Shown here piece after piece: positions 48,859 through 61,468 of a stretch of DNA of 64,000 bases. The DNA comes from Brevipalpus yothersi (lineage: Eukaryota; Arthropoda; Arachnida; Trombidiformes; Tenuipalpidae), in the NCBI GenBank assembly GCA_003956705.1, contig QZCP01000197.1, positions 1-64,000 of the forward strand. The letters run 5' to 3'. Both the position numbers and the translations under genes were made by a program. The notes beneath the pieces were generated by a model. The model saw only the letters and a list, made by a program, of their open reading frames with translations. It was not told the DNA's origin and did not search any database. How positions within the stretch are numbered: the first letter of the stretch is position 1; every line of letters begins with the position of its first letter.

Positions 48859-48915
48859 GGTTAGGTTAGGTTAGGTTAGGTTAGGCTAGGCTAGGTTAGG
48901 TTAGGTTAGGTTAGG
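48859..48915 (+). repeat. Interstitial TTAGG tract
   Basis: About eleven five-base units, mostly TTAGG with two CTAGG variants. TTAGG is the telomere motif of many arthropods. The tract lies 25 bases left of the interspersed repeat copy at 48941-49502 and far from any visible chromosome end. Confidence 0.85.
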
Positions 48916-48940
48916 TCGACCTGACCTAGGTACCTGAATA

Positions 48941-49327
48941 CAACTGTTGGTCTAGACCCATTGGTCGATGAAAAAATTTACCTTATTCACCGAATTAGGG
49001 CTCGTGACCTTTTACTTGGTGACCATGTCGGCATGCTAATGTCATGGAGTAGACAAGAGCTGTTTTGGCCGCAACATGATCAGTTTTGGAGTTGGAAGAT
49101 GTGCTCATGGCATCAATTTTGTTTAAGCTGTTGGTGGCCAAAGTAAAATGACGCTAAAACCAATGGACAAGCTTTTGGGTGCATGATGGCTCCATAAATG
49201 AAGACATCACAATAGGTTAGGGTCCCTGGTTGGAACAGCATTCCAATCCAGGCTGAGCACACTTCGCAACTCAACTCGATCAGTAGCTTCACAGCGGTTT
49301 TATATCCTCAAGAAAGGCGCGCTTACC

Positions 49328-49412
<85 letters not shown>

Positions 49413-49502
49413 CATCTATCTATTTGTCTTGGACCAAGAGTTCTGGTTCTTCATGATCGAAATGCCACCGGTTTAGGTTAATTGTTTCTTTACCAGAATC
49501 GA
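48941..49502 (-). repeat. Interspersed repeat copy 1, interrupted by (CT)n
   Basis: Matches 62005-62484 in the opposite orientation over its whole length (about 85% by eye), including TTGGTGACCATGTCGGCA and the block GACGCTAAAACCAATGGACA. Read on the minus strand it begins with a GATATAAAAC TATA-like element followed by a conserved GTTGAGTTGCGAAGTGTG. A CT/CTTT microsatellite (49330-49412) sits inside it where the other copy has only GCTCTCTTTT. Short frames exist but contain stops. Class is unknown; it could be an LTR/promoter piece of a retroelement or a non-autonomous element. Confidence 0.75.
49330..49412. repeat. (CT)n/(CTTT)n microsatellite
   Basis: About 31 CT units followed by CTTT units, entirely inside the interspersed repeat copy. 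Confidence 0.95.
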
Positions 49503-50692
49503 GCAGAATTATCAGTTAAAGAGGAAAAATATTCCATATTCGACTCGAGTTGAAGAATAAGCCGAACCAAATGTGGTAGACGTCTTCTTCTTCAGAGATC
49601 CGATAAGATAAAGAGTTTATCCCGTGCTCGATATTTCTGATTTTGATTGTTCTTCATGACTTGTAAGTTCTGGTGATATATACTCAAAGCTTTCAGCTAT
49701 CAAGTACTCTTGGCTTTCTCAGCCTTATTCACACAACTTGAATGAAGTAGCATTACTTGTGATTTTTCATCACACAACTGTAATGACTAAGAAAAATTTC
49801 TGACTCCATCTCACTTTCTTAGGTTGAGTTTATTCGATTATTCGATGCCAAAAAGTGGTGATGGGCAAATTAAAAAAGTTGAAGTAAAGGTCCAAATACA
49901 GGTAGATCAAATCATCATTATCTATCTAGATAATTTATATGCAATTCAATAACAAGACACCATGAGTGCAACTAAAATATAGTTTCCATTGCTAAAGAGA
50001 GTCGCTGGTTGAGCATTTAAAAATGATACTTTGATGCCGATAAAAACATTCGAAAGATTAAAAATTTCTATTTCAGGTGACAATAGCAGGAAGATTTATT
50101 TGGACACTGGCAACCATTAGAAGAGAGGGAGTTGATTGGTGAGATGGGATGAATTTTCCTCTCAGTCTCGCAAGCTTCGCAGCTGTTGATTTCTGGATGA
50201 TTTTTGAACGTACATATTGAACATTCCCAAACCAAATATTCATCACTTAGTCCCGTAGAGATTGAGAATTTTTCTGGAATAGAGAGAGGAAAAATTTATT
50301 GGGCGACTGAACTGATATAGCATTTAAAGATTTTTTTTTCGATTCCCAATTCGATTAGACACCTTCATACTGAACTCAACTGAAAATTGATAATCGAGAC
50401 AAATGATGCTTGATAGAGGTAATCGTGGCACACTAAATCATTCGAAGGGTATGATAATGATCAAATGTCTCTAAATGGAGGTATTTCCAAGTACAAAAAG
50501 GTGTCCAGCCGAAAAAAGCCTCACAATAAAATTCATATCAAAAATCGATTATGATAACTGATAGATAATCATCAAAAACGATTTTGGGAAAATGTATGGC
50601 TTGAAGAATGTGTGCATACATGTATATTTATATATACACACACACTCCTTGATTCCAGGAAATTATAATCACTACCAAATAATTGATAAAAC
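49503..50692. other. Non-coding stretch, no supported gene
   Basis: About 1.2 kb with short frames only. The right end is 3' flank of the next leftward gene. Nothing recognised. Confidence 0.55.
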
Positions 50693-51298
50693 TTAATACC
50701 AATTAATTAAAATAGTCCAACCTTGTGACTCCTGTCTAGACATGCTGGTGAGGGCATCTTGCTTTATACCACTATCAGTGGACGATTCACCACTTGACAC
50801 TTTATTTGATGAAATCTTATCATTATTATGACCACTTGATTGGGGAACATTTGGCAATAGTTGATGATTTGGTGAATTTTCACATGAAATATTGTTACCA
50901 TCTATTGATGAAGACTGTGGCGATGATTCGGATGGTACAAAATCGATCACTTTGGAAGGAATGACTTGCTCATATATATTTACAAGATAATTAAGACATA
51001 AATTTTGAACTTTTAAACTGTGTATTTTGCTTGTAAGATCTTGAATTATCTCCTTATCTTGCCATGTTGGTGCTTCAACACTTCGAGTGGCCGATAATTC
51101 CATAAGTTCAAATGGTGATATACGACTAGCTCTCATGGATGCCAGACGTTCATCAAGCTTTTGAGATCGATCTCGTAAAAATTGTAACTTATCCAATCGT
51201 TGTTGATACCATGTATCATTGTTATTACTACAATTATCATCATCATGATCACCATTATCATTATCCATTGCATTTGAATGAAGCTCCAATGGTTCCAT
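50693..51298 (-). CDS. Unassigned acidic coiled-coil protein
   Basis: An open frame of 201 residues from the ATG at 51298. An Asp/Asn-rich start (NDNGDHDDDNCSNNND) is followed by a likely coiled coil (YQQRLDKLQFLRDRSQKL, then RLASMRAS) and a second helix (EIIQDLTSKIHSLKVQNLCL). The second half is polar, Ser/Asn-rich, with a STDSG motif resembling phosphodegron or casein-kinase sites. I do not recognise the family. No signal peptide or membrane segment. A weak donor-like G|GTTGGAC near the end leaves open that the last six codons are intronic. Confidence 0.5.
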   Translation of the reverse strand: MEPLELHSNAMDNDNGDHDDDNCSNNNDTWYQQRLDKLQFLRDRSQKLDERLASMRASRISPFELMELSATRSVEAPTWQDKEIIQDLTSKIHSLKVQNLCLNYLVNIYEQVIPSKVIDFVPSESSPQSSSIDGNNISCENSPNHQLLPNVPQSSGHNNDKISSNKVSSGESSTDSGIKQDALTSMSRQESQGWTILINWY

Positions 51299-52058
51299 AT
51301 TCAACCAAAGAGTATATCAATCAATCAATTATCCAAGGTCTCTCTCTCTTTATTTCTCTCTCTTTCTCGAGCCACCCGCGTTTTTACACTACTTAATTCA
51401 CTGCCAATAATAAAGATCAATCACTGGTGATCACCATCAACCACATCAACCGTCAACCAATTCATTTGTAGGGTTATACGGTAAACAAAATAACAAACAC
51501 ACACACACTCATACACTTTAACGAATCATGACTTGATACACATTATAATATATGTATATATCAACAAATGACAATTATCATTTGTAATTTTCACAAAAAC
51601 AGTGTCCACAACATCAACAATGTGGTTGTATATAAATGAATGAATGAATTGTGTGTGAGTGGAAGTGAATGAATGAATAACGCAAGGCAAGATCGAGGTA
51701 AACAAAACAATGAACTGAGCATGAGGATGAGAGAGATTCTGTATCAATTTAATTAGCGTATTTGCGACCGATTGATTGTGCTACGCATAAATACCCACAT
51801 GTCGATTGATGATTTGGCGTTAAAAAAAAAATCTAAGATTTTAGGGCCTCAACTTTCATTTTGGGGAACGGGTATTGATCAGAATGTTGATGGAATTTTT
51901 CTTTCGATCACTCTATTCATATTTTAGGATATGTCGAGATATCACCGAATTCAGACCGATGACATGCTGAAGGGTCGCTTATTTTTGTTGACTAAATTTT
52001 ATTCGATTGAATTGGAATTGGAATTATTGAAGATACTCTCATCTTACTGGTGTGATTC
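51299..52058. other. Intergenic region
   Basis: Holds the promoter side of the coiled-coil gene: a CT-rich run near 51338-51367, a CA run near 51497-51508 and TGAATGAATG repeats. No coding frame is supported. Confidence 0.5.
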
Positions 52059-52334
52059 ATGGTGAACTCACCGAATTTCAACGATAAGCGAACAATATTT
52101 TTCTTCCCTCAAAAAACAATGGTCAATTTGAATAAAGTTATTGATGGAGGAAGATTTCATAATCGAATTTTGCGATTTGTGGATCTTTTAACAGCATTCG
52201 AGAGCATGATATTGCCACTAGTATTTTGGACGATAATCGGTAAATCTGATGATCACCCAAAATTTGATAGGGATAGAAAAAAATTCTATCAGCAATTGTT
52301 TGAAAGCTATTTTCTTGATTGGCAGCAACAATAA
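52059..52334 (+). CDS. Possible small membrane protein (91 aa)
   Basis: An ATG-initiated frame of 91 codons. One hydrophobic segment (FVDLLTAFESMILPLVFWTII) is flanked by a basic side (GGRFHNRILR) and a polar C-terminal tail rich in Phe/Gln/Asp (KKFYQQLFESYFLDWQQQ). The composition is more protein-like than that of other short frames here, but there is no family match and no clear splice context. It may also be one exon of a longer gene. A second short frame at 52491-52715 lacks an ATG. Confidence 0.25.
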   Translation: MVNSPNFNDKRTIFFFPQKTMVNLNKVIDGGRFHNRILRFVDLLTAFESMILPLVFWTIIGKSDDHPKFDRDRKKFYQQLFESYFLDWQQQ

Positions 52335-54234
52335 TTGTCTCATTATATATTTTCTTCAACCAAATGATTTCCACCAAAGTGATCAATAATTTTGTAAAAA
52401 CGCAATTCACCACAGAAATCAGTGTGAATGAGCCAAGGTTAAATACATGTATGTAATATTTTGAGTGGATAATTCAAAAACTTAAATGATGTGCCATGTA
52501 AAAGGGAATCATCTAGCATTTGCCGTTATCAAAGATTATTTTGCAAACTAATCAAATCAAATTATAAGAGAAATGGTTCTTGTCTCTTCTGTACCATATT
52601 TGATGAAAACACTGCTTTTGATAATACTGAAAAAATTCGAAGCTACCTGAGTAATTTCACCTTAATTGTCAACCGCAGTTATTATGGTTTGGAGAACAAA
52701 AGTGAATTAAACTAATTGAATAGCAAATCCATAAGTTTATCTCTAAAATGAGAACGAAAAATGGCCAAAAGAAATGCAAACCAAACGAGAAAGCTCACAA
52801 GAATACTTGACTTAAAGGATTCAATAGAATCGCAATCAGTAAATCATCTTTTCTTCTCTTCTCCATAGACAAACGATTGTGATAATGATTTATTTTAAAA
52901 TTGAGTTTGTTGACTTAATAACCAGTTTACAGTGTACTAATACAGATTTATTTAACTAATTTTTTTACTCTCTCTCTCTCTCTTCTACTTTCTCATTCAA
53001 TTCACTCCTTCTTTTACCTCCTCCAATACTTTATCCGATTTACTGTTCATAAAAATCGTTTTTTTTGTGTTCCATTCAAATTGATAAAAGTCCAGATTGA
53101 ACTTGAAATTCATTTTCTTTCTCTCACATACACACACTTTCACAGTTTAATCATTCATTTATCGATTTGATTACTCTACTTATGGAGGTACAGGTATTTT
53201 TATTTCTGGATAAATTCAACAAACGATAAATTCTTAATCTTCTATTTCTTCTTCTTCATCATCTTCCTATCATCCAGTATCGATCGATCTCTTCCCATTT
53301 CCTGTGTGCTCAATCTCTTTAATCATATTCTTATTCTCACCAATCGTTCTCAGTACATTGTACATGATTGTATATTCATCAGGGATTCGTTTGCATTATT
53401 TTAATTGTGTGTGTGTGTGTGTGTGTGTGTAGGTATATACTAATGTGTAGTTGATGTTTTTGTTGTGGTTAAGTGCATGCTCAACGATTATAATCAATCG
53501 GTGAAATGGTATAGATATTGATCATTATCTATTTCTTTTTTTCAAGTTCGCATACATTTGAAAAAGAAGATATACTCAATTCCCGGTTAAAGTTACACAG
53601 AAGAAGATTTTTTCCCTCTGGCAACGATCAGCTTCCGTTCATCATTATTAATTGCATTCAAGTTTTTTCAATAGTCATTTCGTTCAACACCTCTCACTTG
53701 GTTGTGTGTATGTGTGTGTTACCATTCCAATTTGTTCATCAACGTTTGTGATATATATATGTATAAATACCTCTGATTGATCATTTGTACGAATTTGGTG
53801 GGGAAAAAATTTTGGAAAATCAGCTAAAATTTTCTTGAATGTACACCACAAATATTAATCGTCATTGTCTTCGAGAATTGTTTCCAATTGTGATCATCTT
53901 CACCTCAACCTGTTCAGCTGAATATTTGAGCTGATTTTTGATCTCTCATGGCTTATCTTCTCAGTGACCTCAACTTTGTGGATCATTTAGCAACTCATTT
54001 TTGTCTCAAAGATTGCTGATTAATATACACACTATTTGTTTCAAAAATTAGTTGTTGTTAGCTGTTGAAATTTATTTTTTTTCGTTGTCTTCCACATCAT
54101 TTGTGTTCCCTCTTGTTGCCCATCTTGGCTGTCCTCATCATTTGATATTTTGTTTGGATCATCATTCTTCGTGTTTTTTTCGTTATTTGGTCATTTTTTT
54201 TCTTCTGGATTTGCCCTGCATAATAATAATAATA
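52335..54234. other. Intergenic region upstream of SLC41
   Basis: About 1.9 kb containing pyrimidine-rich stretches, a TG run at 53407-53430 and probably the 5' UTR of the SLC41 gene. The open frame continuing upstream of the SLC41 ATG (54052-54234) has no ATG and is hydrophobic by composition only. Confidence 0.5.
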
Positions 54235-56220
54235 ATGAGTCGAGAAGATTATCTTGTCAATTCGATATCGATACCAGACGATTCACCTCCGTTAGCAATT
54301 ATTGCCGATCACACGTTGGACATCAATATGGAAGGTCAAAAGCCGAAGAGGACGAAGAGTCACAAGAAAAAGCGAAAAGATAATCTGGACGATTCCAATG
54401 TGTCAGGACCAGTTAAAGAACTTGTGATACCGTTGATGATGAGTGCAATTGGTAATCTTGGTGCTGGACTGATACTTGATAAAATACAAAATTGGCAAGT
54501 TTTTTTAACCATACCTCAACTCATCGCACTAGTTCCAGCGCTTCTTGGTCTCAAAGGGAACGTTGAAATGACACTATCTTCACGATTGACAACTCAAGCC
54601 CACCTTGGTCATCTTAATGATCGTAAAATACGAAATAAATTTTTGATTGGTAATCTTGCTCTTGCTCAAGCACAAGCGTCCGGTGTTGGCCTGTTAGCAC
54701 CCATAATTGCTCTGGGTATATCATGTTTTCAGGGTAAAAACCCTGATTCAGATAATCATCGAGTCACTTGGCCCAAAGCATTGCTCACAATATCTGCCTC
54801 TGTGGTCACTTCAGCGGTTGCTGATCTTTTACTCGCCTCAACAATGTGTACCATCATCATAATGACATACTTTTATTGCAAAGTTGATGTGGACAATATT
54901 GCGACACCAATTGCCGCTTCATTGGGTGACCTAGTGACCATGGGTTTTCTTTCTGGTGTATCGTTGGTACTTTTCCGAATATACAATGATCCTGCACTAC
55001 AATGGCTACTAGGAATGCCCATTTTGTTCTATTTGTTAGTTTTAAGTATTGTTTTCATGATTGCTCGACGCAATCCACACGTTTCAAAGCAAATTATTTT
55101 CGGATGGAATCCACTTATTGTGTCCATGTTGATACAGAATCTTAGTGGTATGGTTATGGAACGATTTATTCGTGAATTTCCTCGAATGACTGTGTTCCAG
55201 CCGATTATCAATGGATTTGGTGGCAATTTAGTGGCTCTTCAAAGTAGTCGAGTGGGAACTGATCTCCATAAGAATGCTCAAAAAAAAGAAATGATCAATC
55301 AATCGGAAAAATGTTGCAGTTTTCCATGGGTCTTCTTTTTTGGTAAAGGTAAGTTGAAATTGTATTCCTTATTGTTAACGTTTTGTGAAGAAATCGAACT
55401 ATTTACACACTTCCCTATGAGCGACTCTTTTACTGTTTGTCATGCATCATGAATCATTCCAATTTCAATGAATCATTTTCGACTATGAATTCTTATTTTC
55501 TACTTTTGAAGATTGATTGATTCTTTTGCCCCATCAATCGCTCAACTATTCGAAATTTCCTAGGGAATATGCAAGGTCTCACGATTGAGTGTGTACATTA
55601 GTTGATGAAATTATTTCCATAGACAGAGGCTATATCTCTCTGTTTCTTGTAAGCGTTTTAATAAAACCTGTAGATGTGTGGAATAAGATTGGGCATTGTT
55701 AAGCAAAACAGAATAATCAATTCAATTTATTTGCATGATTACCTTCACTGGGAATGAAAACACATAGACACGATACTTTACAAAGGACATTCTTCTCCAG
55801 ATTCTCTGGGAATATTGTTCTCATAAATTCTCTCAATTCTTTTTGATTACAGGGCGTCATGGCCGATTGGCATCAGTTATGGTTCTAATTGCTGCTCCTT
55901 TCCAAATGCCATTCATAATAGCAGCATCAACATTGGCCGGAAAATCTTATCTAACACCACTATTCTTTCTCACATACTATGTTGTGTCCACCGCACAAGT
56001 GATAGTGATCCTTTATGTTGGATATTGTTTTGTTAATTTTCTTTGGCGTGTTGGTATCAATCCAGACAATAGTGCTATTCCAATTTTGACCGCTCTAGCT
56101 GATCTACTAGGCTGCCTATTATTGGCTTTTGGTTTCCTCTTCATGGCAGCATTCAATGATCCTAATACCATTCCAGACTCTCCACCACCATATCCGTTCA
56201 ATTCGACTGTCTTCTATTGA
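54235..56220 (+). CDS. SLC41 family magnesium transporter
   Basis: MgtE-related Mg2+ transporter (SLC41A1-A3 family), expected at the plasma membrane or, for A3, in mitochondria. Exons 54235-55348 and 55853-56220 join to 493 residues; human SLC41A1 is 513. The two-fold repeat of SLC41 is plain: the first half has VIPLMMSAIGNLGAGLILD and PALLGLKGNVEMTLSSRL, and the second has LIQNLSGMVME and PIINGFGGNLVALQSSRVGT. These are the paired pore-helix motifs of the family. About ten hydrophobic segments are visible; exon 2 carries the last ones and ends with ITALADLLG-like and a PPPYPFNSTVFY tail. The N-terminus has a basic KRTKSHKKKRK cluster. The ATG at 54235 was chosen because no ATG exists further upstream in frame. 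Which SLC41 paralogue it matches best cannot be decided by eye. Confidence 0.93.
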
Positions 56221-57619
56221 AATATACGCTAATCGACGAGAACAAGTCACATTTTGAATGGATATTATTCAGCCAAAAACAATAGAAAGCTACTCTTACT
56301 TTCTCTTTCTCTCTCTTTCTCTTTTCCCTCTCTTTTCGATTTGAATTTGATTCAAATCGTGAGATCTCGAATACCTCCATGTTTTTTGGCCTAAAATGTC
56401 AAGGATGCTGATTTACTTACCTTTTTTTTGTTGTAAATGTAAATGTTGATTGGGCAAATGGTGCTGTTTGAGGTTTTCTCGCCCAATCACCAAGACCAAA
56501 AACCAAAAGCAGGACCATTGAAATTGATTCGCACTGAACAACAACCTCTACCACTACTTACCACAAAGCAGAAAAGTTTGGAGTTTGGATTAGAGAGAAA
56601 GATGAATATGAGCTAGAAATGATATAATGTGTTTGTGAATTCGATATTCTTCAGCCTATGTTCAGATGAGAATTCAAATTCGAGTCCAAGTGAACGAAAA
56701 GAAATCTAAATTAGAGCAAAGATATGAAATGATCAGAGAGGATTCTGTTGACGATTTGATTTAATTTTGAGAACCTCAATGATGTTTGGGTATGCCATGA
56801 GCTGAATTTTGAGTAAAGACATGGATTTCTATTATTATCTAAATGATCGAATTTTCATGTTATTCCAACCAGCAAATGAACTTCTTCTCAATGGGAAAAA
56901 ATTTACTGTATCTTTTCATAAGATGCCCTCCACAGAGTATGTCTCTGGAAATTTTTGATGATTTTTATGATGATGTTTTTTGGAAAAAGTGATGGTTTTT
57001 ATTGTTCTTATTAATAAAAACAAAAGAAAAAACATCTATCTCATTACCTTACCAGAGGGACTTCAATGGACTTCTCAGTATTAGCACTATTTTATGGCTT
57101 TCAAGGGATTTGTGAGGAAAGATTTCTCTTGAGAAATTGATAAAATGGCTTCGCATATTGGGAGAGTCATTTCAATAAAGGCTTCGGAAAGGATGTAAAC
57201 TTCTTGAGATTTAATCTACTCGGCATATTCGATCCTCAGAACTATTGGAAAGAAACTCTTAGGGTGATTGTCATTCTAGAATTCGAATTGCCCCTAGTTA
57301 CAAGTATCTCCCTTCCAACCATACGATGATGCTCTAAGATGAAAGATTGAAATCAATTGAGAATCAGAAGTTATTGGAGAAAATGTTTCTCAGGATGTCC
57401 TCGATTGATTATTAATTGAAGCCTATGGCTTATTAGAATTAAATATTGAGCAACACCAATCTCAAAAAAAGAAGCCTTGGCAACAAAGGATGTTAATGAT
57501 TTCTCTGTAAGAATAACTGTACACAAATGGGAAAGTTAATGGCTATGGTGATAACAATTTATCGGAAAGAGGAAGTTCATCAACGAACGAGAGAGAGAGA
57601 GAATGAGAAAAGTAGTCTA
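56221..57619. other. Intergenic region between convergent genes
   Basis: About 1.4 kb between the 3' ends of SLC41 and the GPCR, with both 3' UTRs. It has a CT-rich run near 56303-56334 and a short GA run near 57591. No gene is seen. Confidence 0.55.
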
Positions 57620-60565
57620 TCATACATGGTCTCTAATCAATTTTGATTGTTGCTGTTGAATCTTGGGTCCATTCGATAGTAAGCTCTTCTTGCATGTTTC
57701 TTTCTCATTTATCACAACTCGATTAAGATATGTTGTCTGACCTTTAGATGCTGCCACAATTTCCACTTGACTATCTCGGCTATTCTGTCTCTCAGAATTT
57801 TTGGAGAAAAATGAACGATCTGAGTTTATTGAGGAACCAGAAAGTTTTTTGAAAGATATTGAGCGACGACTTGGGGTTGGATTGACATTTTTTGGCAATG
57901 TTCGTGAGGTTGACCATCGTTCAAAATGAAGTTTAAGTGATTTTCGTACCTGTGAATGGAAAGAAAAAAAATAAGAAAGTAAGTAATAAAAGGGTTCACC
58001 ATGAAAATAATTGGCAGTAACTAACCTCTCCATTCAAGAAACAGAAGAGCACGGAAACACATAGACCCTAGACGAAGTGGTAAAAATTGATGATCAAAAA
58101 ACATGAATATTCAGCAATTAATCTTCTTTTGTGCTCAACACTCACCTGAGTCGAAGAGAATGTTGCTTGCAAAATTAGTATAATACTTTTGGCTGGATCT
58201 GATTGTGGTGTAACCAATATTAATGTGTAAGCTATACCGAGTAAAGGCATCAACACAATTAACGCTTTACTGGCTTTCCTATTGATTAGTGAGATATGTA
58301 AGCCTCTTTATTTGATGGAATCAAGGAAATGATGGAATTATCATCTGTTCTGAGATGAGAACTTGATGATGATAAAATGTACTCACCAGTATTGTCTTGA
58401 TTCAGTTGAGGTTTCAGCTCGTAATTTTGAAATCAAAACTCGCATAATTCGACACAAAAAATATATGTTCAACTGTATGACCAAATAAATTTTGAACAGA
58501 ATTTCTTAAATTGATTGAAAAATTTTCAAATCCAAATGTTGAAAAAAATTGCCAATTACATCTTCTCACCATTAAAACAATTAGAATTGGACCGATAAAA
58601 ATTACATCAATCCAATCGTCTCCTTGCCACGGGCAATTGGATTGGGATATTCTCCTGGAAGGAAGTGATCAAATGAAATTGATTATTTTCGTGTGAATAA
58701 GAGTAATCATGTGTATATGTATGAATATTGATCGTACCATAGATGGCCCAATTCACCAAGGTTTTCACTTGACTTGCCAAAAAAATATTTTATTGGTGCC
58801 CATACAAGTATGAAAATAGCAGGAAATCCTGGAATAAATAGAAGCGCAAAAAAAACAATTGCATAAAAGCAGAGAAGATATGGCAAAATGGATGAGCTAT
58901 TAGTATGCAATGATGGTGATTAATGTAAAAGGTGGTGAATGATTAATGAAAATGGTGGCACATTATCAAAAGTGATCTGTACAAATCATCACTTCATTGG
59001 GATAGAAAAGTTTCTCTCTCTCACTGACTTCCTATGTCTATTTCCATCATTTGTATCTTGATTATATACATAATTCATCGCTACACAGCATAGACACAAA
59101 AATACGCTGTATACACTGACAACTTACCCCAGCCAATCATAAGGTACAAATATAACTTGATATTATCACTTGAGAAGGTTTTTACCACCAAAATATAGAG
59201 GTAAAGACCCTCGATGAACATCCAAAAGAATTGTGTGGACGTAAAGTATGGTAAAAGAAGATACAGCCAACATACTATCCGTGAAATGTACTAGAATGAA
59301 TAATAGTTATGTAGCGAATGAATCTCAGGTTGATTAATGGTCAATTTTTGGAAAACAATTCGAGACAAGTTGTCCCATATGAGATTATGACACTCAATTA
59401 ACAGTTCTAGATGAAGAAAATATTTCAATTTTCTAACATTAGTTCTCGAATAGTTCTATTTGGTAAAAATTCCATAGAGTATGAAAACTCTCTACATAAT
59501 TCATGACAATGAGTCCTATTTCTTTGTAAATTCTGAGAATATTCCAATAAACGTTTTTCAACAAAAATTCGTAGATTTTTGACAATTTTCACTTACCTCA
59601 TTTGAGGACTGATTGGATTGTAATGTTGCGGTGGCTATCCATGTTAATGCAAATAATTCAAAAGTTATCATTAAATTTGTGTGAATTGTGCATCTTATGC
59701 CTCTTAAGTCTCTGTATTGGAGGGAATATTCGAAAAAAATTGAACCATTATCATTTAGTCCCTCTTTCTCAGTCTCTAAGCCGAGAAATGAACTTTCTCA
59801 TAGACAGCATGGTAAATACAATTAATCCATTGTATGGCCAACGAACTCACTTGCAATATAAAAATATCAAGATAGCGAGAGTCACAGCGAGCAATGATAG
59901 GCCATAACCAAAATAATAAATCATGGACGCATCGCGAACATTCCAAATATCCTAGAGGCATAAAAGAGCGGGAAGAATAAGAGAGAGAGAGAGAGACTCT
60001 GTTGATTACTCTACGATTACAGTTCATCAGTTTTTGGATAACGGTATATGACGACAATGGTGATTGCTGAAGAAGTTTGTAGTGACAGAGAAAGAAAGAA
60101 AGAAAGAGAAAAAAATGATTACTTATTACTTACTCTTATCAGCTCCAGCTCTTCATGAGTGATCGGGGAACACTTATTGTAATCAGATCGATTAGCCCAT
60201 TCACCGTTGGCCAAACACTCTCGGGTCGCATTCTCTAGAGTCACAAAAATAGGAAGAAGATATTGCACACCAAATCATCAATTCACTAGTGTATGTCAAT
60301 GCATGGGCAAAAATAAGAGGGAATTACGGAATAGAGGTATGAAATCAAAGAGGCCGATAGTTAACGTATTTTTCAGTTTCCCTAGACAAGTGTTTTTTTC
60401 GGAAAGAAAAGTTCCCTCAAAAGATTATCTTGATCCCTTAATTGAATCCTCTCCTCATTTGAAAAACATTTCTACTCCAAGACATTATGGACACCATGAT
60501 GATGATAATATTGATGGGAAGATTTTTGATTCTCATTTCAAGTGTTTTGTAATCTCATAGCTATT

Positions 60566-60603
<38 letters not shown>

Positions 60604-61468
60604 ATTAGTAATCATCAATTTACCTGCTCCTTGAACATGGCTACTGAATTTTTTTTCTTCATCTCTGTCTCTCTCATCATTCAATTAAGCGTACATCTAG
60701 GTGTTATCTATGGGGATGAAGATAAGAGATAAGGTGAAGGATCATTCACAGAGAATGAGAGAACTATGGAGAGAATGTTGTGTATGTAGTGAACGATGAT
60801 CTCTCCTCTCTTCGCTCTTCTCTCAGCGGAATAAATGCTTCGTAAGTGTGGCTAATACTTACGTGACGAATCATATGGAATGCCACGAAGTTCAGAAAAA
60901 CATGGAATCACTGCAATTCGATCGGCGGGTGTTTGAGGCCAACAGGACAAAGTGTCCCATGTGGTTGAACAGTATTTAGATTTGCCTGAATAAATTTTCA
61001 AATGGTAGAAGATATAGAAAGAAAAAGAGAGAATATTCATGGATCAAACATGATGATGATGACTCTAGATTGTAGGAAATGATTTGTTCTGGAGAGAAAA
61101 TTTCGCTTGGTCTCAATGTGTAAACACCAATTTTAGGCCAATCTTGTATACTTTCTTTCCGATTCGCATGGCAACTCGACTGGAAATTCCAAAGCTGATA
61201 TGACAGAACTTTCCACTACTTCTCTCAACAGTGCCTGATTGTGAAGCAATGTGAGTTGTGTAGTTGTGTAGGGACCATAGATTATCTCTCTCCTCATTTT
61301 TGGACGAAAAGAAAAATTAGGTTTTCACTTACCGAAGCGAAACTGAGTATCTTGTGAGTTGTTTTTAGCGGCAAGTCGACAAGCTAATTCGGCTCGTAGT
61401 GATCGATCTGATTCGTTGTGAATACTTTTAAACAAATCATCGGTTGATAATTCAAGATCTTCGTTCAT
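57620..61468 (-). CDS. Class B GPCR, CRF/diuretic hormone 44 receptor-like
   Basis: Secretin-family peptide hormone receptor, expected to couple to Gs. Twelve exons, 61468-61333, 60985-60863, 60234-60134, 59951-59851, 59711-59597, 59290-59128, 58828-58738, 58654-58570, 58472-58387, 58278-58146, 58067-58026 and 57949-57620, join in frame to 501 residues. The extracellular hormone-binding domain has its six cysteines (ELAC, KYC, LSCWPQTP, VIPCFSEL, RECLANGEW, NKCSP). GIPYDSSQNATREC is most like insect DH44/CRF-type receptors. Seven membrane segments follow: YYFGYGLSLLAVTLAI; RCTIHTNLMITFELFALTW; VCWLYLLLPYFTSTQFFWMF with EGLYLY; the FPAIFILVWAPIK helix; GDDWIDVIFIGPILIVL; KALIVLMPLLGIAYTL; and GLCVSVLFCFLNGEV. 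The basic Ser-rich tail (RRSISFKKLSGSS) is a likely phosphorylation region. No signal peptide precedes the chosen ATG, so a further 5' exon is probable. Distinguishing DH44-R from DH31-R or PDFR needs a tree. Confidence 0.9.
60571..60601. repeat. (CT)n microsatellite in GPCR intron
   Basis: About 15 CT units in the intron between exons at 60863 and 60234. Confidence 0.9.
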
